From contig JAEILZ010000001.1 of assembly GCA_018873225.1 (NCBI GenBank), forward strand, positions 992,001-1,056,000: a stretch of DNA of 64,000 nt, given 5' to 3'. Shown here piece after piece: positions 21,631 to 32,140 of this stretch. Position numbers and translations under genes: made by a program. Each line of letters opens with the position of its first letter. Position 1 is the first letter of the stretch. Source of the stretch: [Phialemoniopsis] sp. UDSM-2020. Lineage: Eukaryota > Ascomycota > Sordariomycetes > Thyridiales > Thyridiaceae. Under the pieces are notes generated by a model. The model did no database searches and was not told where the DNA came from. It saw only the letters and a list, made by a program, of their open reading frames with translations.

Positions 21631-24247
21631 ATGGAGCTAACGTGGAAGTCGAGGAGAACTTCGGAGACCTCAGAGGACCGGAGCTCACAATTGAGCAATA
21701 TTAAGCGGTGGGACGGAGCTTCTCACTCGAGCTCCGAATGGGACTGCCTTAGAAGGGTACGGTAATCTCCTCACGTTCCTGCACTGCGAGCTCCGACTTA
21801 CACGATGAGCAGGATCCCGAACTGTGGTATCGCAACGGTAACTGCACTGTCCACTTGTATGGCCAAGGCCAGTCGCGGAGGGGGCCGGCTTTCAAGGTCC
21901 CATTTGCCGATCTGCTTGCGGCAGATTGCTTCCCTCTCATTGAGAGGTTCATTGCTCGCGACACCCCTGATTCACCGAGCTTTGAGGGTGATGCGTCACC
22001 TTCTGACCTCGAGTTCTGGAGTGATGCGAACCCTTCCGCTCGGGTCGAGCTCTTTATCCCGGCGCCCGAGGGCTCTGACCGAGATCAGGCGCTGAGCTAC
22101 CATTTGGCGACGAGGAACTTCTTCGCTTGGGTGTTTCGCCGCTCTGTCGTGGGTGAGACCCTGGGCGATGCCCTTGTCACCCTGCTCAACAGCATGCATG
22201 AATTCCGCTCAGCCGATGCCGACAATGTCGAAGACCTCATGAACTATTGCGATGAAGAGGGCTACTTTGACCTCTGCAACCAGCCCAGCCACTCCCTGGC
22301 CATTTTGAACCTCGCAGAGTCATTTCGATTACGGGACCTCTACGTTGATGCATTTGCGCATTGCGTGGGCATGAGCGACAACCTGTTCCGCTCATCAGAA
22401 TACCTGGTACGTGTCACTACCAATCCCGTCGCCTTTGAGATACAAGAACTGACCAACTGTAGCACATTACATCCGCATCTCGAAAATTGATCCGAGAGGC
22501 TCGCACGGAGATGGATGTGAGACTAGGCTACTGCGGAGCATTGCTCCGGGCATTCTTGGAGGATGATCTCTCCGAGGCTCATCTCGGTCTTACGCCTGGT
22601 GCGCGGGCACACCTCGAGCGGTTCCGGAGCTTCCTGCTCAGCTTCTACGCTGCCAAGTTTGGGTACTACCCACCTAGCCGCCACAGTTTCCGGAGCGCCA
22701 TGTTCGAGGCACAGATCAACCAGACCATGGCCAAGGACTTCGAGTCCTTGTACTCACTGCTGGTCGACCAAGACTTTACAGCAAGGCAGAGCAGCCCCAC
22801 GTTGGCTCAGGCCGGTGGGATCTGTGTCTTACAGAATGTCGAGTCCTTTGACAACCGCCATGGTTTCGAAGGTCTTGACCACCCACTACCGCTTCTCCCG
22901 GAATCAGAACCAGTCCCGGTCTCGAAGCGCATGTCCTGGATGCCCACCCGGACATGGTCGACCAAGGGCCGACCCGACCCGCGCCTGGCGGCGCACACGG
23001 CCCTGGTCAACGCCACCAACAAGGCCAACTTGGCCGTCCTGGGCAACGACCTCGTCCGCGCCTACCGCAAGTTCGAGGAAGACACCGTCTTCCGGCCCCT
23101 GCGCGCCGATCGGCTCGAGAAGATCTCGCTCGCCGACGCCCGCAAGGTGCGCTGGATCCTTGTCTACGCCGTCCACCAGACCCTGCGCAGCTGCACCGCC
23201 GTGCCGCCCGAGGTCTGCGACGTCGCCGACGCGCCATACCACCTCGCCATCTCCACCGCTGCGCTGCCTCCGTGGGGCGACGAGGAGCCTGTGCGCCGGC
23301 CTGTGCGGAGCCTGCTCCGTACGACGCAGCGGCCCAGTACTGCGCCTTCTCTGGCCCTTGCGGCACCAGCTGCACAGCGGCCTGTTGTGCGTGTGCCTAG
23401 CTACGAGATCAAGCCCGATATCGACTACTTCGCGCTTACCCATCCCAAGGTGCCTGTGCGCTCGAGCTCGAGGTCCTTCCTCCAGGGCCCGCCCGCCATC
23501 CCGCCCCGCAGGCAGAGCCTGACGCGCGACCTCATTCAGAACGTCTCGGTCCGACGACCGCTCAGCATGTTCCGTAGCCAGCCCTCATTCCAGCTCTCCC
23601 AGCCCCCGGCGCCGCGCGGGTCTTCCAAGGTAGCTGTGCTCCAGCAGCAGGATGACGCTGTGCTGCCCGCTGTCGGAATCATCAAGACGAACCGCGCGTC
23701 GTCGACGTCGTCCAGCGACTCGACCTCGACGGCTGCACGCTCCTGCTCGTCGGGGTCGTACTCGGACCCGCAGAGCCCGCTGACGGACTACTCGAGCCCG
23801 TCATCGCCGATGGAGTCGCCTTGCTTCCCGGACGACAAGGTCCTCGCGGCCGTCATCGCGCCCGCCGACAGGATGCAGCAGACGCCGTCGCCGCTCCTGG
23901 GGCGGCGCAGGCCGTCCGCTGCGGGAAGCGAGACGGACGGCAGCTTCTACTCTGAGCAAAACGAGGAGCAAGAGTTGCCATCGCCGTCGTCGCCGCCTCC
24001 GGCGATCCCGGCGAGGAGCAGGGCGCGCGACAGTAGGTTGTTTAGCGTGTACGGCGGGTCGTCGCCCGAGATGCGCAACGCGGAGCTCAGGCCGCCGCCG
24101 CTGAGGATCAGGAAGGACGGGACGATGCCCTCTGTGCAGGAGGATGGCGACTACGGCTTCCCGCGGGAGGCTGCTGGTGGTGACTCGGAGTGGGAGCGGT
24201 TTGCCGATCTCGGTGGCTTGAGGCCAGTTGCCGTGCCGCCTATCTGA
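21631..24247 (+). CDS. Large fungal protein of DUF8004-like family
   Basis: Exons 21631-21756, 21813-22406 and 22463-24247 give 834 aa. I recognise the pattern as a Pezizomycotina-specific family that I recall as DUF8004; the name is from memory and no activity is known. Landmarks: IKRWDGASHSSSEWDCLRRD, then WYRNGNCTVHLYGQGQSRRG; VELFIPAPEG with LSYHLATRNFFAWVFRR; FLLSFYAAKFGYYPP at the start of exon 3. The C-terminal 300 residues are Ser/Pro/Arg-rich and probably disordered. I chose ATG 21631 because it sits in ACCATGG; an in-frame ATG at 21454 would add 59 residues. There is no signal peptide or TM segment, so it is probably cytosolic or cortical. Confidence 0.75.
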
Positions 24248-24785
24248 TGGGGTGCTGGTGGTTCCATCCGTTTTCTTTCTTTTGTGGATATGTTACATTT
24301 CTTCTTATGTGTTCCCCCTTGTGGGATGCAGGTTTTCAATGTGTGTGTGTGTGCTTGAGGAGCTTGTTTAGATACCCACCGTCGTCTGGCGGAGAGATTA
24401 ATCTCATTCATTATGTTCGGCATTTGCTTGTCCTGCTTCGAGCTTCAGTGTCTGTGTAACTCTGTACCATTGATGCTTGACATGTCTGCCTGGGGACCGG
24501 AGCTCGGCAGATCGTCTTGTGTCTTGTGTTGCGCGGCTGCTGGCGTGATAATCGAGTCCTTCCCGTGGCTACATGCATAGGACCTTGGAGTGAAGGAAAA
24601 TCCAATCAACATGTTCAAGGGTGATTGTCGCACCGTTCTCCGAGCAGCTGTTCCTCTCGAGTAGCAAGATGGATACGTGTCCTGGAGGAGGAGGAGGCAT
24701 ACTTCAATTTTCTGTTGTCCTTCCCGTCGTGATTGTTTCTGCACATCTCCGCCGAAGACAATTTCGATGAACAAAAGACATCAAA
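24248..24785. other. Intergenic, DUF8004-like gene to secreted-protein gene
   Basis: Contains a GT-rich run (about 24335-24355) in the presumed 3' UTR; otherwise nothing is seen. Confidence 0.45.
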
Positions 24786-26027
24786 ATGAAACAAACCCAT
24801 CTGTACTGGTCGATCATGACCATATTGGCCACGGCTGTCCGCGGCGCTGCAGCGAATGGACATTTCCGGGCGCGCATCCTCAACTGGAAAGCCAAGCATG
24901 ATGGCAACAGTCTTCGTCTAGACAGCCGGAATGCTCAGACTGACCGCAGCTCGCAGTACGCCGTCTGCACTGCACACTTTGACAAGCTCGAGGCTATCCC
25001 CGCCGACGTTCCAGCCCCGTGCGGGCCACTCTACACCCTGGAAACACTCGGCACCCTCCTCAACCACACCATCGAGACATACCAGACCGACATCTCCCCA
25101 CGCGTGGACTCCGCCATCGCCAGGCTGGCTGCGGACCACACCAACGCCGCCATTAGGGCCTTCTACACCGCCCACGGCGCCGACTACTTCACCTGCCTCG
25201 TCCTCGAGGGCGTCTCGTGCTGCGCGACGTGCTACCGGCGCTACGGCGCCAGCGCGCCCGACTGCCGGTACTGCGACGGCCTCTTGTGCCGCGGCGCCGC
25301 GGCGTATCGGTACGACAACGTCTCGGAGCCGTGCCCGCCGGATTATTCCCTTAGGGGTAACCACGAGGGCAACTACGACTGGGACACGGTGTACTGGACC
25401 CTTATGCCGGAAAGGGTGGATGCGTTCTACGCTGATTTGGAGAGGGAGACGGGTGTCAGGAGGGAGGAGACGAGGATCGGGGCTATTGATCATAGTCCTG
25501 GGAAGGCGGAGGGGTGTGAGCCCGGGATGGGGTGTTATAAGAGGGGCTGGGACTTTGGGGTTCCTGTGATTGACAAGGGGGGTGCGAAGGATGTTGCGAA
25601 GGTGCAGGAGACTGTCGGAAGAGTAGTGAGCAGGGTGCAAGGACTGAGTGGCAAGATCGTCGAGGCTGCGGATGCTGTTAGGACTGGGTGTGGAACAATC
25701 TCACCGGATGAGGTCATCGATGCCCTGTCTTCGGCCGTCCAGATGATCGTGGATGCTGTGGAAGCAGTCGCCCAGGCGGTGGGGGTCATCGATGCTGCCG
25801 ACGAGTCAGATCTTCAAGAAGCGGTATGCAAGTTGCTGACCGAGTTGCTCTCGCAATTACCCACTGGCATTCGAGAGGACCTCGAGGATATCATTGCACA
25901 GATCGGGGAGAAAGGGTCTGACATTTATGGTATTCTAGGAAGCATTGGCGATGTGGTTCTACCTGCTCTAGAGTTCTGGCTGTCGTCCGAAGTAGCAGCA
26001 GTAACCGATGGACAGCCTAGTCGTTGA
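24786..26027 (+). CDS. Secreted Cys-rich protein, resembles the accessory domain of killer-toxin-like chitinases
   Basis: Intronless, 413 aa. A signal peptide is likely (MKQTHLYWSIMTILATAVRG, then AAANG). The middle (about residues 130-250) is Cys-rich: FTCLVLEGVSCCATCYRRYG, DCRYCDGLLCRG and EPCPPDYSLRGNHEG, with paired Cys and a PPDYS(L/V)RG segment that I associate with the C-terminal module of fungal subgroup C (zymocin-like) GH18 chitinases. No GH18 catalytic motif or LysM is present, so this would be a stand-alone module. The C-terminal 150 residues are repetitive amphipathic helices (VSRVQGLSGKIVEAADAV and similar). Family link is recollection only. It ends 22 bp from the converging ALDH gene, so the 3' UTRs must overlap. 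Confidence 0.7.
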   Translation: MKQTHLYWSIMTILATAVRGAAANGHFRARILNWKAKHDGNSLRLDSRNAQTDRSSQYAVCTAHFDKLEAIPADVPAPCGPLYTLETLGTLLNHTIETYQTDISPRVDSAIARLAADHTNAAIRAFYTAHGADYFTCLVLEGVSCCATCYRRYGASAPDCRYCDGLLCRGAAAYRYDNVSEPCPPDYSLRGNHEGNYDWDTVYWTLMPERVDAFYADLERETGVRREETRIGAIDHSPGKAEGCEPGMGCYKRGWDFGVPVIDKGGAKDVAKVQETVGRVVSRVQGLSGKIVEAADAVRTGCGTISPDEVIDALSSAVQMIVDAVEAVAQAVGVIDAADESDLQEAVCKLLTELLSQLPTGIREDLEDIIAQIGEKGSDIYGILGSIGDVVLPALEFWLSSEVAAVTDGQPSR

Positions 26028-26049
26028 GTAGTTACCAGGACAGGGGCTT

Positions 26050-28029
26050 CTATGCCCAATCTGGAGGAGTGATCTTCTTGTGTACAGCGATGGTCTGGAC
26101 GTGACAGTACGAGTGAATCCCCGGCAAGCCTAGCTCGGCTCCCATACCGCTCATCTTCTGGCCTGCAAACGGCGCCTCTGGGTACAGGAAGTTATGGTCG
26201 TTGATCCAAAGCATCCCAGCCTCCAGCTGTCGGGCGATGCGCTCAGCCTTCTCGACATCGTTTGACCAGACCGAGGCACCCAAGCCCATATCGGTGTTGT
26301 TGGCCCTGCGAATGACGTCGTCCTCGTCCGTCCACTTCATGACTGGGAAAACGGGACCTGCTTGCGGTCAGTATGCAAGACGGGTAACATTGCTGTGCTT
26401 TGATCGCCTACCAAACGGCTCCTCTTGAACGATCCTGGCATCGTCCGGGGGGTTGTCTACGATCACCGGATGGATGAAGAAGCCCTTCTCAGGGAGAGGA
26501 GGCTTATCACCGGCAGTGGACACTCGTAGCTGGTTCTTGGTGATGTCGTCTACCAGTTCTTTGACGTGGTCCAACTGGGCACGATTTTGGAGGGGCCCGA
26601 TAAAGGCACCCTCGGCAAAGGCGTCAGCCACTGGGAACGACTTGACGATGGCCGTTATCGTCGCGAGGAAAGCGTCGTAAATGCTCTCATGGACGTAGAC
26701 ACGCTTGATAGCAATGCATACCTAGGGCAACAGGGTCAGCAAAAGACAATGGCGTGGGTTTTGAATTATCGACTGCCGAGACGAACCTGGCCCGAGTTCA
26801 CTAGAGCTTTGATGGCAACCTGTTCTCAGTCAGTATCTGTTACAACACCATTCTGTCTAGGTTTTGGTTTGCTCACCATCAAAGCGACAGCCTGCACATC
26901 AACATCTGGACAGACGATAGCGGCGTCATTGCCGCCGCTTTGCTCTCGTCAGTATTATCCGAGGTCGACTAAGAGGTAGGAAGATCCTCACAGTTCCAGC
27001 GTGACTGCAGTCAGATTCTTGCTGCAGCTCTGCATTACCTTCTTGCCGGTGCTAGTTGATCCTGTGAAAGCCACTTTGGAAATTCCTGGGTGCTCGCAGA
27101 GCCACGGGCCGAGGTCGTCGTTTCCGCTCAAAACCTGGAGGACGCCCGGAGGAAGGAATTCCATTGCTAGCTCAACGAACTTGAGATTGCAATAGGGTGT
27201 GAACGGCCTGCGAAAAGAACGTCGTCAGGAAATGAAGAAGAATTACTTCGGTGTATGACCAAGGGCAACCTACGAAGGTTTGATGATTATCGGACTTCCA
27301 GCGACCAGCGCTGGCCCAACTTTCATCGAGACTAGTCGGGATAAAATAAGTATAAAGTTCCTGAGAGAATAATCTGTCGAGGCTTACCCAGCGTCATTGG
27401 AACTGTTTTGAAAGATTAGCTATATTTAACAATATCAATAGTGAGACAAATGACGTACAGTTCCACGGGATGATGCCGACAGACACGCCTACCGCCAGTT
27501 TAGTAAGTTGATTACGTCGACAGCTGACCTGATACCATACCGATAGGTACATATCTCGTCGAGATTCGACGGGATGGGCTGTCGTTGATTACCTGCTCTG
27601 GCGAGAACGGCACAGCAGCAGCGCCCTTGAGCAAATACACAGCATTTTCAATTTCCCCTTTCGCAATTACCATCTAGGCAAGTCCGCGAGAGTGGTTAGC
27701 TAACGGTATCTATGAAAGACTTGACGCGATGAGAAACTCACAGCTTTGCCTTGCTCCTTGGCTAGCATCGTCGCAAAGGCGTCTGCTTGCTCAGCAAGCG
27801 CGTCGGCCAGGCGGATCACTGCTTGTTGCCGCTCTGCGACCGACGTGGCAGCCCATCCCGGTAGAGCAGCTTTCGCAGCTATCACGGCGCGGTCGACATC
27901 ATCTTGAGTTGATAGCGGTACTTCTGGGAGAGCGGCCAGAGTGGACGGGTTTGTGCCATGGGTGGTCTTGGCAGTGCTCTCTCGCTTGTCTCCGATGATG
28001 TTGAAGAAATTATCGAACTCGACGGCCAT
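26050..28029 (-). CDS. NAD(P)-dependent aldehyde dehydrogenase (ALDH superfamily)
   Basis: Ten exons on the minus strand: 28029-27742, 27673-27541, 27488-27459, 27402-27388, 27331-27274, 27207-26992, 26937-26877, 26819-26787, 26721-26412, 26357-26050. They sum to 1452 nt (483 aa), the normal ALDH size, with no stop. Motifs after joining: VSVGIIPWNFPMTL, SPIIIKPSPFTPYCNLKF, the nucleotide-site FTGSTSTGKKV, the Glu motif TLELGGNDAAIV and the catalytic Cys in NSGQVCIAIKR, then EEPFGPVFPVMKW. Oxidises an aldehyde to an acid; it resembles short-chain/vanillin-type ALDHs but the substrate is open. The WNFPMTL motif is assembled from three exons, one of 15 nt. Divergent from the zinc ADH, so the pair could oxidise alcohol to acid. 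Confidence 0.93.
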
Positions 28030-29310
28030 AACTGTAGGCTTTGATTGGGACTAGTCTCTTTGTTTGACAGAGGTAAGACGTTGTTGCAGAATATTGACCG
28101 ACTACTGAGGGTTTTCTTTCTGTGTGGTGTCAAGGTCTTGCTGAGTCGGTGTGGGGGCCATATAGCATGACGTTGGCAGGCACATTTTCAAGTCATTTTC
28201 AGGGTATTGGAAGTGCATGGTTCTTGTAGGATCTCGGCATCACCCCCACCGGAACGTGCTGGTCTCCATAGAAATTGCAGCCAAGTCAAACTCCCCATGG
28301 CCATGTAGCCCTACAGACGTACATATGATCCCGATCCAAACAGTGTGCCTTGTTACAGCTTCCGTCTAGAAGGGTGCAGCTGCGGCAATGCTCCCCATCT
28401 AAATACTGACAGGCTCTACGACCCGCTCGCGTATGTGCTTGCCAATGCGGATTCCAGTACCGGTAACAGACAGTCGGCCGCGAGAGAAGAGGGCGGCCGC
28501 CTCGGCGCGGGTTGTCGTCTCGGGTTCTCCGCTGGACCTCCTCGCCAAGTCTTCGAGGCAAGACGAGACGCATGTTAAAGGCTATCCATTTTTCCGATGT
28601 CAGCCATAAGACTTGACTTCGACAGGTCAGCTTGGTAAGGGTTCAAGTTTCCCGGCAACTGTCCCGAAAGACCCGTGTCTCTTGACCGTTTATCCTGTGC
28701 ATCTCGCTGACGAAAGGCGTCCCTGGAAGCCCGGAAGGAAGTGTGGGCTAAGTATGGGCTTGACCCAAAGAGGGATCATGACTGAGCGTATAAGTAGTTG
28801 TCCCACTCGTATCTAGTATTCGCAATGCGATCCAATGGGGAAGTCTGGTTGATATAAGCATACCAAAAGGGGTAAAATCATTCGACAACTAGGATCAAAA
28901 TCCAGGTCCATTAGTCTCCACAGTTGACATTATGCATAACGAGACGCAAAAGCATAAATCAATGATCACCCGCACAGACCAATGCAGACGATGTATGCTA
29001 TGGCTAATTATTTGCAAACAGTACAAACACTAAAAAGTTGGGGTTGCCGACGATATTGTTGAGAGAGACAGGGTGACAGGCATGCTAGTTAGTTCGAGTC
29101 AGTTAGTTATGAGTCGGCTTGGTTAGTAGCGTCACAAACCATGCTGTTTGCGGGGGTGGAGAGCGCAAAGGCGCCAAGCTGACGCCGCAAAAACGACGTC
29201 GAGCAACTTACACAAACAAGTACAGCTGGTATATTAGAGCTATAGCTCAGCGAGCTTCGGCGGGTATTCCGCTAGTCGATCCGAAAACTGGCGTGTCGTG
29301 AAACTTGTAC
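28030..29310. other. Divergent intergenic region, ALDH (-) and ADH (+)
   Basis: About 1.3 kb. Contains a minus-strand open segment without ATG (28581-28399, see the pseudogene entry). The remainder (28600-29300) shows nothing coding. It could hold shared control elements for the ADH/ALDH pair; none is recognised. Confidence 0.45.
28399..28581 (-). pseudogene. Possible decayed exon, GTGI motif fragment
   Basis: A minus-strand frame of 60 codons with good GC3 codon choice (ALFSRGRLSVTGTGIRIGKH near its end) lacks an ATG and stops at 28399. The VTGTGI segment resembles the N-terminal strand-loop of tetrapyrrole-methylase-like SAM methyltransferases. No continuation is found downstream, so if real it is a relic. 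Weak evidence. Confidence 0.2.
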
Positions 29311-30628
29311 ATGATGACATCTTCAGACACCCAAAAGGTCAATCGGGCGGCGGTCTACGCTGAGCCAGGAACTTTGAAGACGGAGCTGGTCGACTTGCCC
29401 ATTCCCACGCCTGGGCCTGGAGAAATTCTTGTTCGCTTGTAAGCAGTTGATACGATGCCACGCAGTCATGTTAACAGTCCTCTAATTTGATGGTCATCGA
29501 TACCCAGACTGTACTCAGGTGTCTGCCACACAGACTATGCCTTTTGCATGAACAAAATCTCGAATTTGCCTGTTCCTACACCAAAAGGCCAGGTCGGCGG
29601 CCACGAGGGAGTCGGCGAAGTAGTTGCTCAGGGAGCCGGAGTTGAGTTACCAGCAATCGGCGCCAAAGTTGGGATCAAGTTTGCTGCTGATGCCTGCTTG
29701 AGTTGTGGTCCGCATGTTTCCTGGCTCTCCATTTGATTCGATGACCTGACATCTACCTCTACGTTAGGAAACTGTCTCCAAGGCTTTGAGACTGCCTGTG
29801 CCAAGATCAAGGTATCTGGATACTACACGCCAGGGACGTTCCAACAATACTGTATCAGTACGGCACGCTATGCGACGCCCATCCCCGACGGCATTGACCT
29901 CATTAGCGCAGCACCGCTCATGTGCGGAGGCATCACCGTCTATGCCTCACTGAAGCGATCTGGTGTGCGCAATGGCGACTGGGTTCTCGTATCTGGCGCC
30001 GGCGGCGGTCTCGGCCATCTCGCTATTCAGTATGCCAAGGTCATGGGGGCGCGTGTCTTGGCTCTCGACATAGGCACCAAGGAGGCTCTTTGCCGTGAAG
30101 TCGGGGCAGACGAGTTCATCGATGTCTTGAGCTTCAAAGCTGAAGATCTGGCTGCCCGCGTGGAAGATGTTACTTCTGGGGGCGCGGACGTTGTGCTGGT
30201 CTGCACTGGTAATGCGAATGCGTATGGGCAAGCCGTATCGTGGCTCGGCTTTCGGGGGACAATGGTATGCCTGGGTATTCCTGATAAGGAGGGTTCTTTA
30301 GTGCCAAACATTTCAGACATGATTGAAAGGGAAACACGAATCCAAGGTATGTGTACCCATCAATATGACAATCAACTTTGTAATCGACTAATCCATCTTT
30401 GCAGCGTACAAAGCCAGCAACAGACTCGAGGCAAAGGAATGTCTCGAGATCGCAGCAAGAGACGGAATCAAAGTTCATTACCAGCTGAGAAAGCTTGAGG
30501 AGCTATCTACTGTACGTCTTTCTGTTTGAAGCCATTGCTTGAAGAGGTGTTGGCTAACTTTGCGCAAGGTATTCCAAGAGATGGAGGATGGAAAAATCAA
30601 AGGCAGAGTGGTTCTTGACCTGTCTTAG
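29311..30628 (+). CDS. Zinc-dependent alcohol dehydrogenase (MDR family)
   Basis: Exons 29311-29438, 29508-29707, 29768-30346, 30405-30511 and 30569-30628 give 357 aa. Catalytic zinc ligands: Cys in YSGVCHTDYAFC and His-Glu in GGHEGVGEV (about residues 45-75). Structural zinc site: ACLSCGNCLQGFETAC, supplying four Cys. Rossmann fold: LVSGAGGGLGHLAIQYAKVM with RVLALDIG after it (Asp after the second strand favours NAD). Size and motifs fit propanol-preferring fungal ADHs. The second intron has a weak GTCCGC donor, but only this join restores the zinc-site sequence. Divergent from the ALDH gene and followed by a thioesterase 528 bp downstream. Confidence 0.93.
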
Positions 30629-31156
30629 GCACAAGGGAAATATCTACAATAAACTCAAATTGCGGCTCTCAAAGCTAAGAATGCGCAAATCATCAACTAA
30701 ACGTCGTCATATAATGTTCAAGAGCACATACATGTCCACCGTGAGCGAATTCGTTTCCAGGTAAGACAGAAGATGCATGCAGTCCGATGTCAAACCTGTG
30801 CCCCCTGCTGAGTAGCTAGTGCGATCCCCCAGCTGGACCTTTCCCCAGAAAAAGTGATTGGCTTCCTTGTAGCACTCATCCAATCGCTCACTATGGATTC
30901 ATCAGGAATCAGAGGATCCCTTGAGAAAGAAGCCCTCGGCAAATGTGGGGGAGCTTCGGCATAGGGGGCGGCCCTTGCTTTGTGGAGACAGCACTCGACT
31001 GTTCATCCGGCATCGAAGCACTGAGCCAACCTGTTAAAAACAGCTGGAATAGTACGTCACGCTTCTACGAAAACGCATTGCCGTCAATCGTCCTCTCCGG
31101 AGAAATAAAGACGTCATCAGTGCTACCCACAAGAATCGACTCAGCTGCTTCGACCA
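30629..31156. other. Intergenic, ADH to thioesterase
   Basis: No coding signal except a possible N-terminal extension for the thioesterase; nothing else seen. Confidence 0.4.
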
Positions 31157-31750
31157 ATGGACAATCAAGCCTCTGATCTGCAGCACTTCCTCGCAATACC
31201 TTGGTGTGCCACGCTGCTGAAATCGCCAGACATCGTCTATCTTCATGATGTGAAGCACCCGTTGCGAGAAATTATGAACACGGGCCCCTTTACCGCTGGT
31301 ATCCTAGACATAAAAGATGGTATGCGAGCACAGCTGGCTTTCTTCCGTCGAAAGTCGTCAGAGGGTCTTCCAATTGGAGCTCCGTTTCCCGAAATCTGTG
31401 TGCTATACGATGTCGGTCACGGACTATCAGGCTGGGCAGGCCGCGGTCATGGCGGCTTTCTCTCTTTTCTATTCGACACTGTAGCTGGCTGGCTTGCTAT
31501 TCTCAACACACGGAAGTCCCAAGATGAGGCGGACAAAAAGATGGACGTGCCCACCACCGTAACAACTCGGCTCGAAATCAATTACAGGAAGCCTGTGAAC
31601 CTTGACAGCGTGATCATGATCACGGCGGCGGTCAATCGCCTGGAAGGGAAGAAGATGTACATCGACCTAAAAGTGGAGGATGAATCGAGCCAGATTCTGT
31701 GCGATGGAACATGTATCTATTATTTAGTTCCTGCTAAACCTAAAATATGA
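31157..31750 (+). CDS. Hotdog-fold thioesterase (PaaI/4HBT-like)
   Basis: Intronless, 197 aa. The central segment CVLYDVGHGLSGWAGRGHGG, followed by FLSFLFDTVAGWLAI, is the hotdog active-site region (HGG followed by a helix with the catalytic acid, here Asp). The C-terminal strands VTTRLEINYRKPV and GKKMYIDLKVED complete the beta sheet. Predicted acyl-CoA thioester hydrolase. It lies between ADH and P450 on the same strand and may discharge a CoA product of the CoA ligase at 36778. The ATG at 31157 gives a normal-length N-terminus; extra upstream exons cannot be excluded. Confidence 0.82.
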   Translation: MDNQASDLQHFLAIPWCATLLKSPDIVYLHDVKHPLREIMNTGPFTAGILDIKDGMRAQLAFFRRKSSEGLPIGAPFPEICVLYDVGHGLSGWAGRGHGGFLSFLFDTVAGWLAILNTRKSQDEADKKMDVPTTVTTRLEINYRKPVNLDSVIMITAAVNRLEGKKMYIDLKVEDESSQILCDGTCIYYLVPAKPKI

Positions 31751-32140
31751 AGAAGTGTCTGTATCGTCACTGGACGGAAAAAGACGAGGAAAGGGCCGCG
31801 AGCACTTAGTGGGTCACATGGGCTGCATGTCAATATTTGTGGCGAAGGGGATTGGACTTTGAGCGTTGCAGACCAACGGGAGGAAGGGCAATACTATGCA
31901 TACCAGACGGGAGCGAGAGTAATGGTAGTAGCATGAGTGGGTTATCAAACGCGGTGTGCTTAGCTGAGATCGGTCGGATATTGACTCAGTGTTTCCTGAT
32001 GCCGCCAGCAGAGGGTGGGGATTGTTGTCAATGTTCAAATCTCCGCACCATCAGTCTGGTTGCACCGGCGGCAACATTGCAGGCGGCAGAGAATATATAT
32101 GAATAGTTCAGAATGGTGTGTAGTACGAAGTTGAAACTGA
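31751..32140. other. Intergenic, thioesterase to P450
   Basis: Nothing recognised. Confidence 0.4.

Noticed and set aside
28286..28573. 95-codon Cys-rich minus-strand ORF
   Set aside because: Overlaps the better-biased frame at 28399-28581, has no signal peptide, and the Cys positions show no pattern.
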